From: Chitinophagaceae bacterium
GTDB lineage: Bacteria > Bacteroidota > Bacteroidia > Chitinophagales > Chitinophagaceae
Direction: 5' to 3'
Assembly: GCA_947472635.1 (NCBI GenBank)
Contig: CANJDY010000203.1
Location: forward strand, 1 to 5,536
Length of the DNA: 5,536 nt
Notes under the pieces: generated by a model
The model's database searches: none
Seen by the model: only the letters and a program-made list of their open reading frames with translations
What the model was told of the DNA's origin: nothing
In this document: one piece after another, positions 1 to 5,536 of the stretch
Position numbering within the stretch: position 1 is the stretch's first letter
Layout: the number at the start of each line of letters is the position of its first letter
Position numbers and translations under genes: made by a program

Positions 1-1264
1 CTCTAGCAACAATGGATGCATGGCTTGTTCGCCCTCCCTTATTGGTTATAATGGCACCTGCATTTTTTAATATCGGATCCCAATCCGGACTGGTTAAATC
101 GGTAACCAGTATTTCGCCTGGCTTCAATTGATTAGAATCTTTGGGGGATAATAAAACCCGAGCGATGCCGGTGGCTACAGAAGACCCCACCGCATTTCCT
201 TTCGCAATAACCTCCCCTTTACTTAACAACTGATATTCTTTTACCAACAAAGGATTTTTTTGTGAATGAACCGTTTCAGGCCTAGCCTGGATAATAAAAA
301 TCTCTTGCGTAATACCATCTTTAGCCCATTCAATATCCATCGGCTGATTATAATGATTTTCAATTATCAAAGCCCATTTTGCCACCCGAATCACTTCCTC
401 GTCACTCAACACAAACTGCTCCTGTTTATCTTTTGGAGTAGCTACATTTATAATAGGGTTATTTTCATCGGTACCATAGATCATTGTCATTGATTTTTCA
501 CCAATTTTTTTTCTTACGATGGCATTTTTGCCCTGTAATAGAGTGGGCTTGAAAATAAAAAACTCATCTGGTGTAACCGTTCCTTGTACAATATTTTCTC
601 CTAGGCCCCAAACACCACTTAAGTGAATAATATTCCGAAAACCAGATTCCGGCTCTAGGGTAAACCCAACACCTGAAGAAGCTTTATCAGAGCGAACCAT
701 TTTTTGTATACCTACAGATAGGGCAACTTTTTCATGTGCAAAGCCATTGTCTTCACGGTACTTAATTGCCCGGTCGGTATAGAGGGAGGCGAAGCATTTT
801 TTAACAGCAGCTAAAACGGCTTCCTCCCCTTTGACATTAAGGAAACTTTCATGTTGTCCAGCAAAACTTGCTTGTGGCAAGTCCTCTGCAGTAGCACTAC
901 TTCGGACAGCTACTGCTAAATTATTTTCCCCACATAAATATTTATATGCTGCAGTAATGGAATCAATTAGCGCTAAGGGAAGTTGTACATCCAGTAATAA
1001 TTTTCTAGCCTTTGCACCAATTACTGTAAGGTTGGAATAGTTTTTTTTATCTAACTGCAGCATAAGCAAGCTGAGTGGAGCTTGCAATGAATTTTGAGAA
1101 AGAAAAGCTTCAAATCCAACAACGGTAGTGGCAAAGCCATCAGGTACCGGAATACCCTTGGAGGAGAGTTTAGAAAACATTTCCCCTAAAGATGCATTTT
1201 TTCCACCTACAGATGCAATGTCCGTAATACTGATTTGACTAAACGCTTTGATGTAAGTATTCAT
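1..1264 (-). CDS. ppsA: Phosphoenolpyruvate synthase (pyruvate, water dikinase), N-terminal part, cut by the window edge
   Basis: The frame is open from an ATG at 1264-1262 to the window edge and gives 421 residues of a family usually close to 800. The enzyme converts ATP, pyruvate and water to AMP, PEP and phosphate, feeding gluconeogenesis in the cytoplasm. Visible parts: the ATP-grasp-like nucleotide-binding domain (about residues 15-335) with GGKNASLGEM at 20-29, VRSSATAEDLPQASFAGQ at 120-137 and QARPET at 326-331; then the swivelling phosphohistidine domain with VTDLTSPDWDP at 387-397 and GGRTSHASIVAR at 410-421. His415 is the predicted phosphorylated histidine, matching His421 of the E. 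coli enzyme. The His domain directly follows the ATP domain, which fits PPS/PPDK order and argues against rifampicin phosphotransferase, where His lies near the C-terminus; GGRTSHA favours PPS over PPDK (usually GGMTSHA). The PEP/pyruvate-binding barrel lies outside the window. The gene starts 50 bp after the usp stop, with no terminator between, so cotranscription is likely. Confidence 0.96.
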   Translation of the reverse strand, partial: MNTYIKAFSQISITDIASVGGKNASLGEMFSKLSSKGIPVPDGFATTVVGFEAFLSQNSLQAPLSLLMLQLDKKNYSNLTVIGAKARKLLLDVQLPLALIDSITAAYKYLCGENNLAVAVRSSATAEDLPQASFAGQHESFLNVKGEEAVLAAVKKCFASLYTDRAIKYREDNGFAHEKVALSVGIQKMVRSDKASSGVGFTLEPESGFRNIIHLSGVWGLGENIVQGTVTPDEFFIFKPTLLQGKNAIVRKKIGEKSMTMIYGTDENNPIINVATPKDKQEQFVLSDEEVIRVAKWALIIENHYNQPMDIEWAKDGITQEIFIIQARPETVHSQKNPLLVKEYQLLSKGEVIAKGNAVGSSVATGIARVLLSPKDSNQLKPGEILVTDLTSPDWDPILKNAGAIITNKGGRTSHASIVAR

Positions 1265-1314
1265 AGCAAGAAATTAAAGGGTACCCAACAATTTTGATGC
1301 AAAAACAAACAAGG

Positions 1315-2133
1315 CTACTCATGAATAGCCATTACAGGAACATGGCTGTGTAATACCATTTGTTTGCTATGACTACTATGAATTAATGTATCAAAAAAAC
1401 TATGCCGCTTTGGCAAGACCACTAACAGATCAATCTGGTTTTTTTCTGCAAAATCCATAATCCCCTCATCCGTTTGATCACTAGCTATGAAATGATAATG
1501 AGGAAGCAAGGGAGCCAGCATTTCCTCCAGCAAACCAGACTGAAAAACAGTATTTGGGTTGAATGATTTTTCCTTGTCAGTATTAAGAATATGGAGCTCT
1601 GCAGAAAAGTCTTTTACTAAATTTTGTATTTCTTCGACAGGTATACTATCAACCACTTTTTCAAAGTCGCAAGCCAAACCAATTTTTTTAATGCCTGAAA
1701 AAGAAGTATTTATAGGCACAGTAATCAAAGGCCAGGTTAAATGCTGCATCGCATAAATGGTATGCCCACCAAAAAATAGCCGTTCTGCAGCGGTAGTACC
1801 CTGGCTTCCCATTACTACTGCATAAGGCTGTATCCTTTCGCAAACATTTTTCAAACCTGGAAAAAACTCTCCTAGTCTAAGTTCCGTTTCAATCTTTAAT
1901 TTCGCCCCCCTTTTTAATGACAATTCCCCCCTTAATCGATTGATATTTTTTTCAGCATCCTTCCTCATTTCCTCTTCCGTGTAAGCTACTGGCACTTCGA
2001 GATATATAACTGGCATTTGATACACATGCAATAATAAAATAGTCGCGTGGATTGCCAAGGCAAAGTCGGCGGCATAATTAGCAGCATTAGAGGCTGCGGG
2101 AGAAAAATCAGTTGCTACGATTAATGTTTTCAT
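1315..2133 (-). CDS. Universal stress protein with two tandem Usp domains
   Basis: A 272-residue protein made of two consecutive UspA folds, a common Bacteroidota arrangement. Domain 1 (about 1-140) opens with MKTLIVATDFSPAASNAA, where Asp9 is the expected adenine-contacting acid. It carries the ATP-binding loop G109-S-Q-G112 followed nine residues later by G122-G123, close to the G-2x-G-9x-G-[S/T] signature except that Gly replaces Ser/Thr at the last position. Domain 2 (about 148-272) begins IKKIGLACDFEKV with Asp156 but has PKRHSFFDTLIHSSHSK in place of the glycine loop, so it probably does not bind ATP in the usual way. Such proteins are soluble and cytoplasmic and help survival under energy, oxygen or redox stress; the specific partner is unknown. 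The ATG at 2133-2131 fits the domain start exactly. ppsA follows after 50 bp in the same direction, and a baeRF gene lies 238 bp upstream. Family assignment is firm; the role is inferred. Confidence 0.93.
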   Translation of the reverse strand: MKTLIVATDFSPAASNAANYAADFALAIHATILLLHVYQMPVIYLEVPVAYTEEEMRKDAEKNINRLRGELSLKRGAKLKIETELRLGEFFPGLKNVCERIQPYAVVMGSQGTTAAERLFFGGHTIYAMQHLTWPLITVPINTSFSGIKKIGLACDFEKVVDSIPVEEIQNLVKDFSAELHILNTDKEKSFNPNTVFQSGLLEEMLAPLLPHYHFIASDQTDEGIMDFAEKNQIDLLVVLPKRHSFFDTLIHSSHSKQMVLHSHVPVMAIHE

Positions 2134-2371
2134 GTACTTACATTTATTGGTTGATGTTTAAATTTGAAAGCAATCGAATTCAGATTTCTTACATTGAAAT
2201 ATGATCTCTAATTAAAATTAATAGTCATATTTTATTATACGTTTTCTTATATACTTTGAACCCAGTTTTACCCTATACTAAACTCAGTTCTGAAAAATAA
2301 TAGACCGTAATATCCAATCCTCTTTAGGGACATTACAACCAATAATTTATTTACCCCATCTGACTATTTAA
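2134..2371 (-). other. AT-rich gap between the baeRF and usp genes
   Basis: These 238 bp separate the baeRF stop codon from the usp start codon. The spacing is long enough for a separate usp-ppsA promoter. Very AT-rich sequence offers several weak -10-like matches, such as TATAAT on the minus strand at 2239-2234, and a 7-of-8 match to the Bacteroidota -7 element TAnnTTTG (TATTTTTC, minus, 2299-2292). None has a properly spaced upstream element. I see no strong hairpin with a T tract after baeRF, no small gene and no TGA-N6-TCA dyad. Whether baeRF, usp and ppsA form one transcript or two cannot be decided from the sequence. Confidence 0.4.
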
Positions 2372-3469
2372 TTAAAAAAATTGTATCAATGCGATATGGC
2401 CGTACCCCTTCAACACTTCAGTATCCACAAACTCCACATCCCCTCCATTTTCGAGTACTTTTTCCATCACATCATCCACCGCATCCCTTATGTAAGAAAA
2501 TTTATTATAGGGCTCCTCCAATGCTTCTAACAAATTAGCTCCACTGCCAAGATGTGCAGCATATTGAAAGTTTTTTTCAACAACCAGCAGGCGACCTTTT
2601 TTACTCATGGCTTCTTTCCAAACATCCTTAATCCCGAAAGCCAACTTCTTTTTACTAGCAGCCTCATCTAACCGATTGAGTATGTCTTTTTGCTTCACTT
2701 TTTTCCAGTCTGAGATGGATGGTGCTAAAACTACTTTCAATTCTTCAAAAGAGATATCTTCATAATTTCCAGGTATATAATCTACCACTAAACCAGCATG
2801 TTTGGTAAGGGACTTGAAATGACCTAGGATTCTTTCTGTACCCAACACAAAAAGGGGAAGTTGATAGGCTTGTAGTATAATATTCAATGAATTATCAATA
2901 TGCTTCAAAAACTTTTCCATCATTACTTCTTTTCGGGCAGATAGGTCAGAGAAATTAGCCACTTTCTCCGGCAAATCATTTGCATAAGCATTTACAGATT
3001 CAGGTGTATTAGAAACGATCCTAACCAAGGAGGTAGAATTACCCAAGTAAATCCGGCTTTCTTTTCCACTGATGTGTAAAACAAGGTATTTATGCAGCTG
3101 TTTTTTACTATAGACCAGATCGCGAATCTCAAAAGATTCATCAATAATAATTTTTTGTTCAACTGCGATATCGAGGTACAAAACTTTTTCAAAAACCGGC
3201 GATACATAGATGGCGATACTATGCTTATGGGTGTTATAATTGAGGCTACCTACAATTGCCTTTAGTTTTTGCATTATCAAGGTGGTTATCTCAGCTGAAT
3301 AATTTTCCTTTAATTCACGCTCTACCTTATCAGCAGCTATCTTCAGGGAATATTGCAGCTCATTTTTTAAACTCATTTTCGGCTCAAAGGGGATGATAAT
3401 CGAAACAGCAGGGCGATAATGCACTACACCAATTAATTCGCGAATCTCAGGTGTAAGTAATTTATTCAT
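2372..3469 (-). CDS. baeRF-type protein (bacterial homolog of the archaeo-eukaryotic release factor eRF1/Pelota fold)
   Basis: A complete 365-residue soluble protein with no signal peptide or membrane segment. The C-terminal third resembles eRF1 domain 3: AFGIKDVWKEAMSKKGRLLVVEKN at about 277-300 parallels the eRF1 stretch around 'FGVKDTLKAL...LLV.EN', and GGDVEFVDTEVLKGYGHIAL at 342-361 parallels the eRF1 ending with its acidic strand and glycine-rich segment. The middle (about 125-255), with YLVLHISGKESRIYLGN at 128-144, fits the RNase H-like domain 2. The N-terminal part (1-120, with YRPAVSIIIPFEPK at 18-31) is the lineage-specific domain of these families. No GGQ tripeptide is present, so peptidyl-tRNA hydrolysis of the eRF1 type is not expected. 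Members are thought to act at ribosomes in rescue or quality control, but the function of this branch is untested to my knowledge, and I cannot give the family number with certainty. The ATG at 3469-3467 starts the conserved region and lacks a Shine-Dalgarno sequence. usp and ppsA lie downstream in the same direction; polX is divergent. Confidence 0.78.
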   Translation of the reverse strand: MNKLLTPEIRELIGVVHYRPAVSIIIPFEPKMSLKNELQYSLKIAADKVERELKENYSAEITTLIMQKLKAIVGSLNYNTHKHSIAIYVSPVFEKVLYLDIAVEQKIIIDESFEIRDLVYSKKQLHKYLVLHISGKESRIYLGNSTSLVRIVSNTPESVNAYANDLPEKVANFSDLSARKEVMMEKFLKHIDNSLNIILQAYQLPLFVLGTERILGHFKSLTKHAGLVVDYIPGNYEDISFEELKVVLAPSISDWKKVKQKDILNRLDEAASKKKLAFGIKDVWKEAMSKKGRLLVVEKNFQYAAHLGSGANLLEALEEPYNKFSYIRDAVDDVMEKVLENGGDVEFVDTEVLKGYGHIALIQFF

Positions 3470-3562
3470 ATGATGATAAGTATTGTATGCTGCTCAAATC
3501 TGACTACCAACCACATTCATTCGATAACCAAAAAATGCCATGACTCACTATTGAGTATTTAC

Positions 3563-3570
3563 TAAAGCTA
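3563..3570 (-). promoter_or_regulatory. Candidate -7 element of the baeRF promoter
   Basis: On the minus strand this reads TAGCTTTA, seven of eight positions of the Bacteroidota -7 consensus TAnnTTTG. Transcription would start near 3558, leaving a leader of roughly 90 nt before the ATG. No TTTG -33 box lies at normal spacing (the nearest TTG is 27 bp away), which would suit a promoter that depends on an activator. The FNR/CRP-like dyad centred at 3599.5 would then sit near -41.5, the classic class II position. The match is suggestive only, because AT-rich DNA gives such hits by chance. Confidence 0.3.
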
Positions 3571-3593
3571 ACTTTTAAGTTAATAAAAAAAAC

Positions 3594-3605
3594 TGATCAA
3601 GATCA
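3594..3605. promoter_or_regulatory. FNR/CRP-family-like operator, TGAT-CAAG-ATCA
   Basis: A perfect 4+4 dyad with a 4-bp spacer, TGATCAAGATCA, matches the core of the FNR site TTGAT-N4-ATCAA and equally the TGA-N6-TCA core of CRP sites. The outer flanks are C on both sides, so the full FNR consensus is not met, but the next pair outward (A3592/T3607) is again complementary. It lies almost in the middle of the divergent region, about 130 bp from both start codons, so it could serve either gene or both. Proteins of this family in Bacteroidota sense oxygen, nitric oxide or redox state; which one would bind here is unknown. Confidence 0.45.
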
Positions 3606-3654
3606 CTCAATGCGTTGATTATACTCATTTTACTATAATGAAATTCGAAGGTTA

Positions 3655-3682
3655 TTTGACATTTATACCTTCTTAATTTTTG
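3655..3682 (+). promoter_or_regulatory. Candidate polX promoter
   Basis: TTTGACA at 3655-3661 combines a Bacteroidota -33 TTTG with a perfect sigma-70-like TTGACA. It is followed by TAATTTTTG at 3674-3682, a -7-like element with three instead of two bases between TA and TTTG. The two TTTG cores are 24 bp apart, slightly short. Transcription would begin around 3690, about 40 nt before the polX ATG. A competing TATAAT at 3634-3639 has no usable upstream box. Confidence 0.27.
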
Positions 3683-3732
3683 CAATAAAACCCAGTAGAA
3701 ATTTTGATACGCTAGTTGAAAAAAAATGAAGT

Positions 3733-4815
3733 ATGGCTAGTCCTCATCCCAACTCAGTAAATCTCCAAAACAACATTTCCCTTTCAGCTATTTTCCACCA
3801 AATGGCCAATTGCTACCGCTATATTGGTAAAACCGAACGCTTCCGTGCCATCGCCTATGAGCATGTTGCCAAAATATTACAGCATATGCAGGAAGATATT
3901 GCTGACTATGCAACTGATATCGAATCCCTTGATGCGATTGGAGGAATCGGAGAAAGTATTGCAGAGAAGATAATAGAGTATCTGAATTTTGGAAAAATAG
4001 AGATATTTGAACAACTCAAAAAAAAAGTACCCTACCAATTACTTGAACTAATGGATATTACTGGATTTGGTCCAGCCACCTTGAGAGTCTTGCACCAACA
4101 TTTGAAAATTCGTAAAAAAGAAGATTTGGTCCGAGCGCTAGAAAATAATCAATTAAATAAGGTTCAAGGATTGGGTGATAAAAAAATTGAGTATCTACAA
4201 CGAGCGCTAAAATTGTACAAACCGCCTATCCGAATGCAACTAATAGCTGCAGAAAAATTAGGAGCAGAAATTCTTGCAACAATAAAGAACATACCTGGAG
4301 TTGAAAAAGCGGTAATTGCCGGAAGTTTACGGCGAAAAAAAACTACCATTGGCGATATAGACATTGTCATACAAGCTCAAACAACACATCGAAAAAAAAT
4401 AGTCAACCAATTTATCCAATTACCCAATGTAGATAGGGTTGTGGCAAAAGGAAACACCAAGGCCAGTATATTACTAAAAAAATCAGGCATACAGGTAGAT
4501 ATCAGATTGGTAAACAGGCTTGAATTTGGAGCTGCCCTACTTTACTTTACCGGATCAAAAGAGCACAATATCAAACTAAGGTCGATAGCTAAAAATAGCG
4601 GATATAAAATAAATGAATACGGCCTATATGATATCAAAACCAACAAAAAATTAGCCGGTGCAACAGAAGAAGAAATCTATAATTTACTCCATCTGCAGTT
4701 TATACCTCCTCCATTAAGATTGGATAACGGGGAAATTGAAAAGGCATTAATTGAAAATAAGCATACAAAGGCTGCCTTTCAAAACAAAAACATACTGCTA
4801 CTCAGCAATGAGTGA
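3733..4815 (+). CDS. polX: Family X DNA polymerase lacking the C-terminal PHP domain
   Basis: A complete 360-residue DNA polymerase of the Pol beta superfamily, which fills short gaps in DNA repair such as base excision or end joining. Domains in order: N-terminal 8-kDa-like helical domain (about 15-100) with helix-hairpin-helix DAIGGIGESIAEKI at 67-80; further HhH-type segments DITGFGPATLRVL (108-120) and KVQGLGDKKIEYL (143-155); palm with nucleotide-binding GSLRR (197-201), metal-binding Asp208 and Asp210 in GDIDIV, and Asp256 in QVDIRLV; thumb-side YFTGSKEHN (271-279) and INEYGLY (293-299). All three catalytic aspartates are present. Bacterial PolX usually has about 570 residues, with a PHP 3'-5' exonuclease/phosphatase domain after the 'RGEIE' segment. 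Here the equivalent NGEIEKAL (332-339) is followed by only about 20 residues and a stop, and no PHP-like sequence follows in any frame. The start is fixed by an in-frame TGA at 3727-3729; the next internal Met (residue 24) would cut into the first domain. It is divergent from baeRF and convergent with the hydrolase gene. Confidence 0.94.
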   Translation: MASPHPNSVNLQNNISLSAIFHQMANCYRYIGKTERFRAIAYEHVAKILQHMQEDIADYATDIESLDAIGGIGESIAEKIIEYLNFGKIEIFEQLKKKVPYQLLELMDITGFGPATLRVLHQHLKIRKKEDLVRALENNQLNKVQGLGDKKIEYLQRALKLYKPPIRMQLIAAEKLGAEILATIKNIPGVEKAVIAGSLRRKKTTIGDIDIVIQAQTTHRKKIVNQFIQLPNVDRVVAKGNTKASILLKKSGIQVDIRLVNRLEFGAALLYFTGSKEHNIKLRSIAKNSGYKINEYGLYDIKTNKKLAGATEEEIYNLLHLQFIPPPLRLDNGEIEKALIENKHTKAAFQNKNILLLSNE

Positions 4816-4857
4816 ACATTGGTGAACACGATATTAAATAATTAGAGAATAGTAGCC

Positions 4858-4923
4858 ATGCCAAGCAGCAAATCTTTATTAAAAAAGCTAGCTATTTTAA
4901 CAACACTCAAAAGATACCTATGA
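4858..4923 (+). CDS. Possible 21-residue cationic amphipathic peptide (weak candidate)
   Basis: An ATG at 4858 opens a frame of 21 codons ending in TGA at 4921-4923, within the short convergent gap after polX. The peptide starts MPSSKSLLKKLAIL and ends LKRYL. It has five basic and no acidic residues, with leucines spaced as in an amphipathic helix, a composition seen in some small membrane peptides. There is no good Shine-Dalgarno sequence, and a frame this short can arise by chance. I recognise no family. Confidence 0.12.
   Translation: MPSSKSLLKKLAILTTLKRYL
4879..4900. repeat. Near-perfect 22-bp palindrome in the convergent gap
   Basis: The sequence reads TTAAAA-A-AGCTAGCT-A-TTTTAA: a perfect AGCTAGCT core at 4886-4893 and six-base TTAAAA/TTTTAA arms, broken only by an A/A mismatch on each side of the core. 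It lies 63 bp after the polX stop and 27 bp after the convergent hydrolase stop. A hairpin with a CTAG loop would be followed by few T residues in either direction, so it is at best a weak bidirectional terminator; it could also be a protein-binding site. Confidence 0.3.
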
Positions 4924-4927
4924 AAAA

Positions 4928-5536
4928 CTAATTCCCGAAAATTCTTTTCAATAATAGGCTTGCAGTCTTCCAATTCCACCCTTCGAATCTCCCCCGCTGA
5001 ACAACAAGTGCATTATTGGCGGGCTGAAGTAAATAATAGTGAAATACAAATTTACCAAAAGGCTGTTGCCAACCGATTATCTGGCCAAAACGAAGATCAT
5101 TAAAAACTAGCGTATCCCCCCATTTTTCTACCGTATAAAACTGCTGGGAAAACCGAATCAATTTTGGTAAATCTTCATCACCCCTCACCTGCTTCAACAA
5201 AGAATCATTTCGGGGAAAATACTGGAAATCTATACCATTTTTACGGTCGAATGTAGACCTGAATCCAACATAATAGCCACTATCGTTACCAGCTACAACA
5301 TACCACAACCAGTTTTGCAATGGAGCTGGACTGGTAAAATACCTTGAATAGGAAACCTGCTGCTGTTGTAAAATACTTTTCACTTCTCGGTCAATAGTGG
5401 ATTTATTAAACAGACAATACACTAAATACAATGCACTTACACCCAGCCCCATTTGCCACCATTTTTTTCGCTGAGGCAATCTTTTTTTCAAATATACAAG
5501 GGCCACACAGGCGATGGCTGGCCAAAGGGAGAAAAA
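4928..5536 (-). CDS. YdjM-like membrane-associated 'metal-dependent hydrolase', C-terminal part, cut by the window edge
   Basis: The frame ends in TAG at 4930-4928 and stays open to the window edge, giving 202 residues that begin FFSLWPAIACVALVYL. A GTG at 5506-5504 could be read as a start, but it falls inside this hydrophobic stretch, so the true start lies outside. Two membrane segments are visible: the one at the edge, and QMGLGVSALYLVYCLF after a basic loop (KKRLPQRKK). The rest is a soluble domain with TSPAPLQNWLWYVV, GYYVGFRS, YFPRND, and near the end VFNDLRFGQIIGW and QRGRF. This pattern I recognise from the C-terminal domain of Bacteroidota proteins of about 330-350 residues annotated as metal-dependent hydrolase (YdjM/DUF457 family, LexA-binding inner-membrane hydrolase). 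The histidine/aspartate metal site of the N-terminal membrane domain lies beyond the window, so activity cannot be judged. Substrate is unknown. It converges on polX with a 112-bp gap. Confidence 0.78.
   Translation of the reverse strand, partial: FFSLWPAIACVALVYLKKRLPQRKKWWQMGLGVSALYLVYCLFNKSTIDREVKSILQQQQVSYSRYFTSPAPLQNWLWYVVAGNDSGYYVGFRSTFDRKNGIDFQYFPRNDSLLKQVRGDEDLPKLIRFSQQFYTVEKWGDTLVFNDLRFGQIIGWQQPFGKFVFHYYLLQPANNALVVQRGRFEGWNWKTASLLLKRIFGN

Larger units (their letters stand above)
3470..3732. promoter_or_regulatory. Divergent intergenic region between baeRF and polX
   Basis: These 263 bp separate two divergently transcribed genes, so they must hold both promoters. Four short inverted repeats lie in a row: ACTCA-N4-TGAGT (3543-3556), TAACTT-TT-AAGTTA (3569-3582), TGAT-N4-ATCA (3594-3605) and TCAA-N4-TTGA (3607-3618). 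The third matches the FNR/CRP core. Candidate promoter elements for each direction are listed separately. Nothing here looks like a small gene: both flanking starts are well bounded, and an in-frame TGA at 3727-3729 blocks upward extension of polX. Confidence 0.6.

Noticed and set aside
266..1040. Plus-strand open frames at 266-493 and 831-1040
   Set aside because: Both lie antisense inside ppsA, which is supported by conserved motifs throughout; their translations look like no known family.
2234..2239. TATAAT on the minus strand upstream of usp
   Set aside because: No -35 or -33 element at suitable spacing, and Bacteroidota promoters use a different -7 consensus.
2318..2330. Small hairpin TCCT-CTTTA-GGGA after baeRF
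   Set aside because: Only a 4-bp stem including a T/G pair and no T tract in the right direction; not a credible terminator.
2367..2376. Palindrome TTTAATTAAA overlapping the baeRF stop codon
   Set aside because: All A/T and without a loop; such palindromes are common at this base composition.
3634..3639. TATAAT upstream of polX
   Set aside because: The only upstream TTGA-like box (3615-3620) is just 13 bp away, too close for a working promoter, and the hexamer is not the Bacteroidota element.
3726..3740. Four-codon frame (ATG AAG TAT GGC TAG) overlapping the polX start codon
   Set aside because: It could be a leader for coupled translation, but it has no ribosome binding site and a frame this short is expected by chance in AT-rich DNA.
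5504..5506. GTG as the start of the hydrolase gene
   Set aside because: The frame continues upstream to the window edge through a hydrophobic membrane-like segment, and the family has a long N-terminal membrane domain, so this codon is internal.

Overview
The window is AT-rich and carries five protein-coding genes, two of them cut by the window ends. The gene content suggests a member of the Bacteroidota, perhaps of the Chitinophagaceae/Sphingobacteriales type. The reasons are start codons without clear Shine-Dalgarno sequences, a tandem Usp protein and a baeRF-type release-factor paralog as commonly found in that phylum, and a long YdjM-type membrane hydrolase with the C-terminal domain typical of it. 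This placement comes from recognising protein families, not from a database search.

Layout. Positions 1-1264 (minus) hold the N-terminal 421 residues of phosphoenolpyruvate synthase (ppsA), ending just after the catalytic His415 motif. Positions 1315-2133 (minus) hold a complete 272-residue tandem universal stress protein, 50 bp upstream of ppsA and probably cotranscribed with it. After an AT-rich gap of 238 bp, 2372-3469 (minus) encodes a 365-residue bacterial homolog of the eRF1/Pelota release-factor fold (baeRF group). A divergent intergenic region, 3470-3732, separates it from polX (3733-4815, plus). This family-X DNA polymerase has an intact catalytic palm but lacks the C-terminal PHP exonuclease domain usual in bacterial PolX. 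Convergent to polX, 4928-5536 (minus) holds the C-terminal 202 residues of a YdjM-like membrane-associated 'metal-dependent hydrolase', whose start lies beyond the window.

How the genes may work together. baeRF, Usp and PEP synthase lie in one direction and look like a stress or low-energy module: a ribosome-associated factor, an ATP-binding stress protein, and the enzyme that regenerates PEP from pyruvate. The divergent region carries an FNR/CRP-like dyad (TGAT-N4-ATCA, 3594-3605). It lies about 41 bp upstream of the start predicted from a near-consensus Bacteroidota -7 element for the baeRF gene, which would suit control by oxygen or redox state. This is inference. I found no RNA genes, CRISPR arrays, insertion sequences or phage genes. 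No clearly new multi-gene system is evident. The points most worth a second look are the PHP-less PolX, the dyad cluster in the divergent promoter, and the baeRF-Usp-PPS association.
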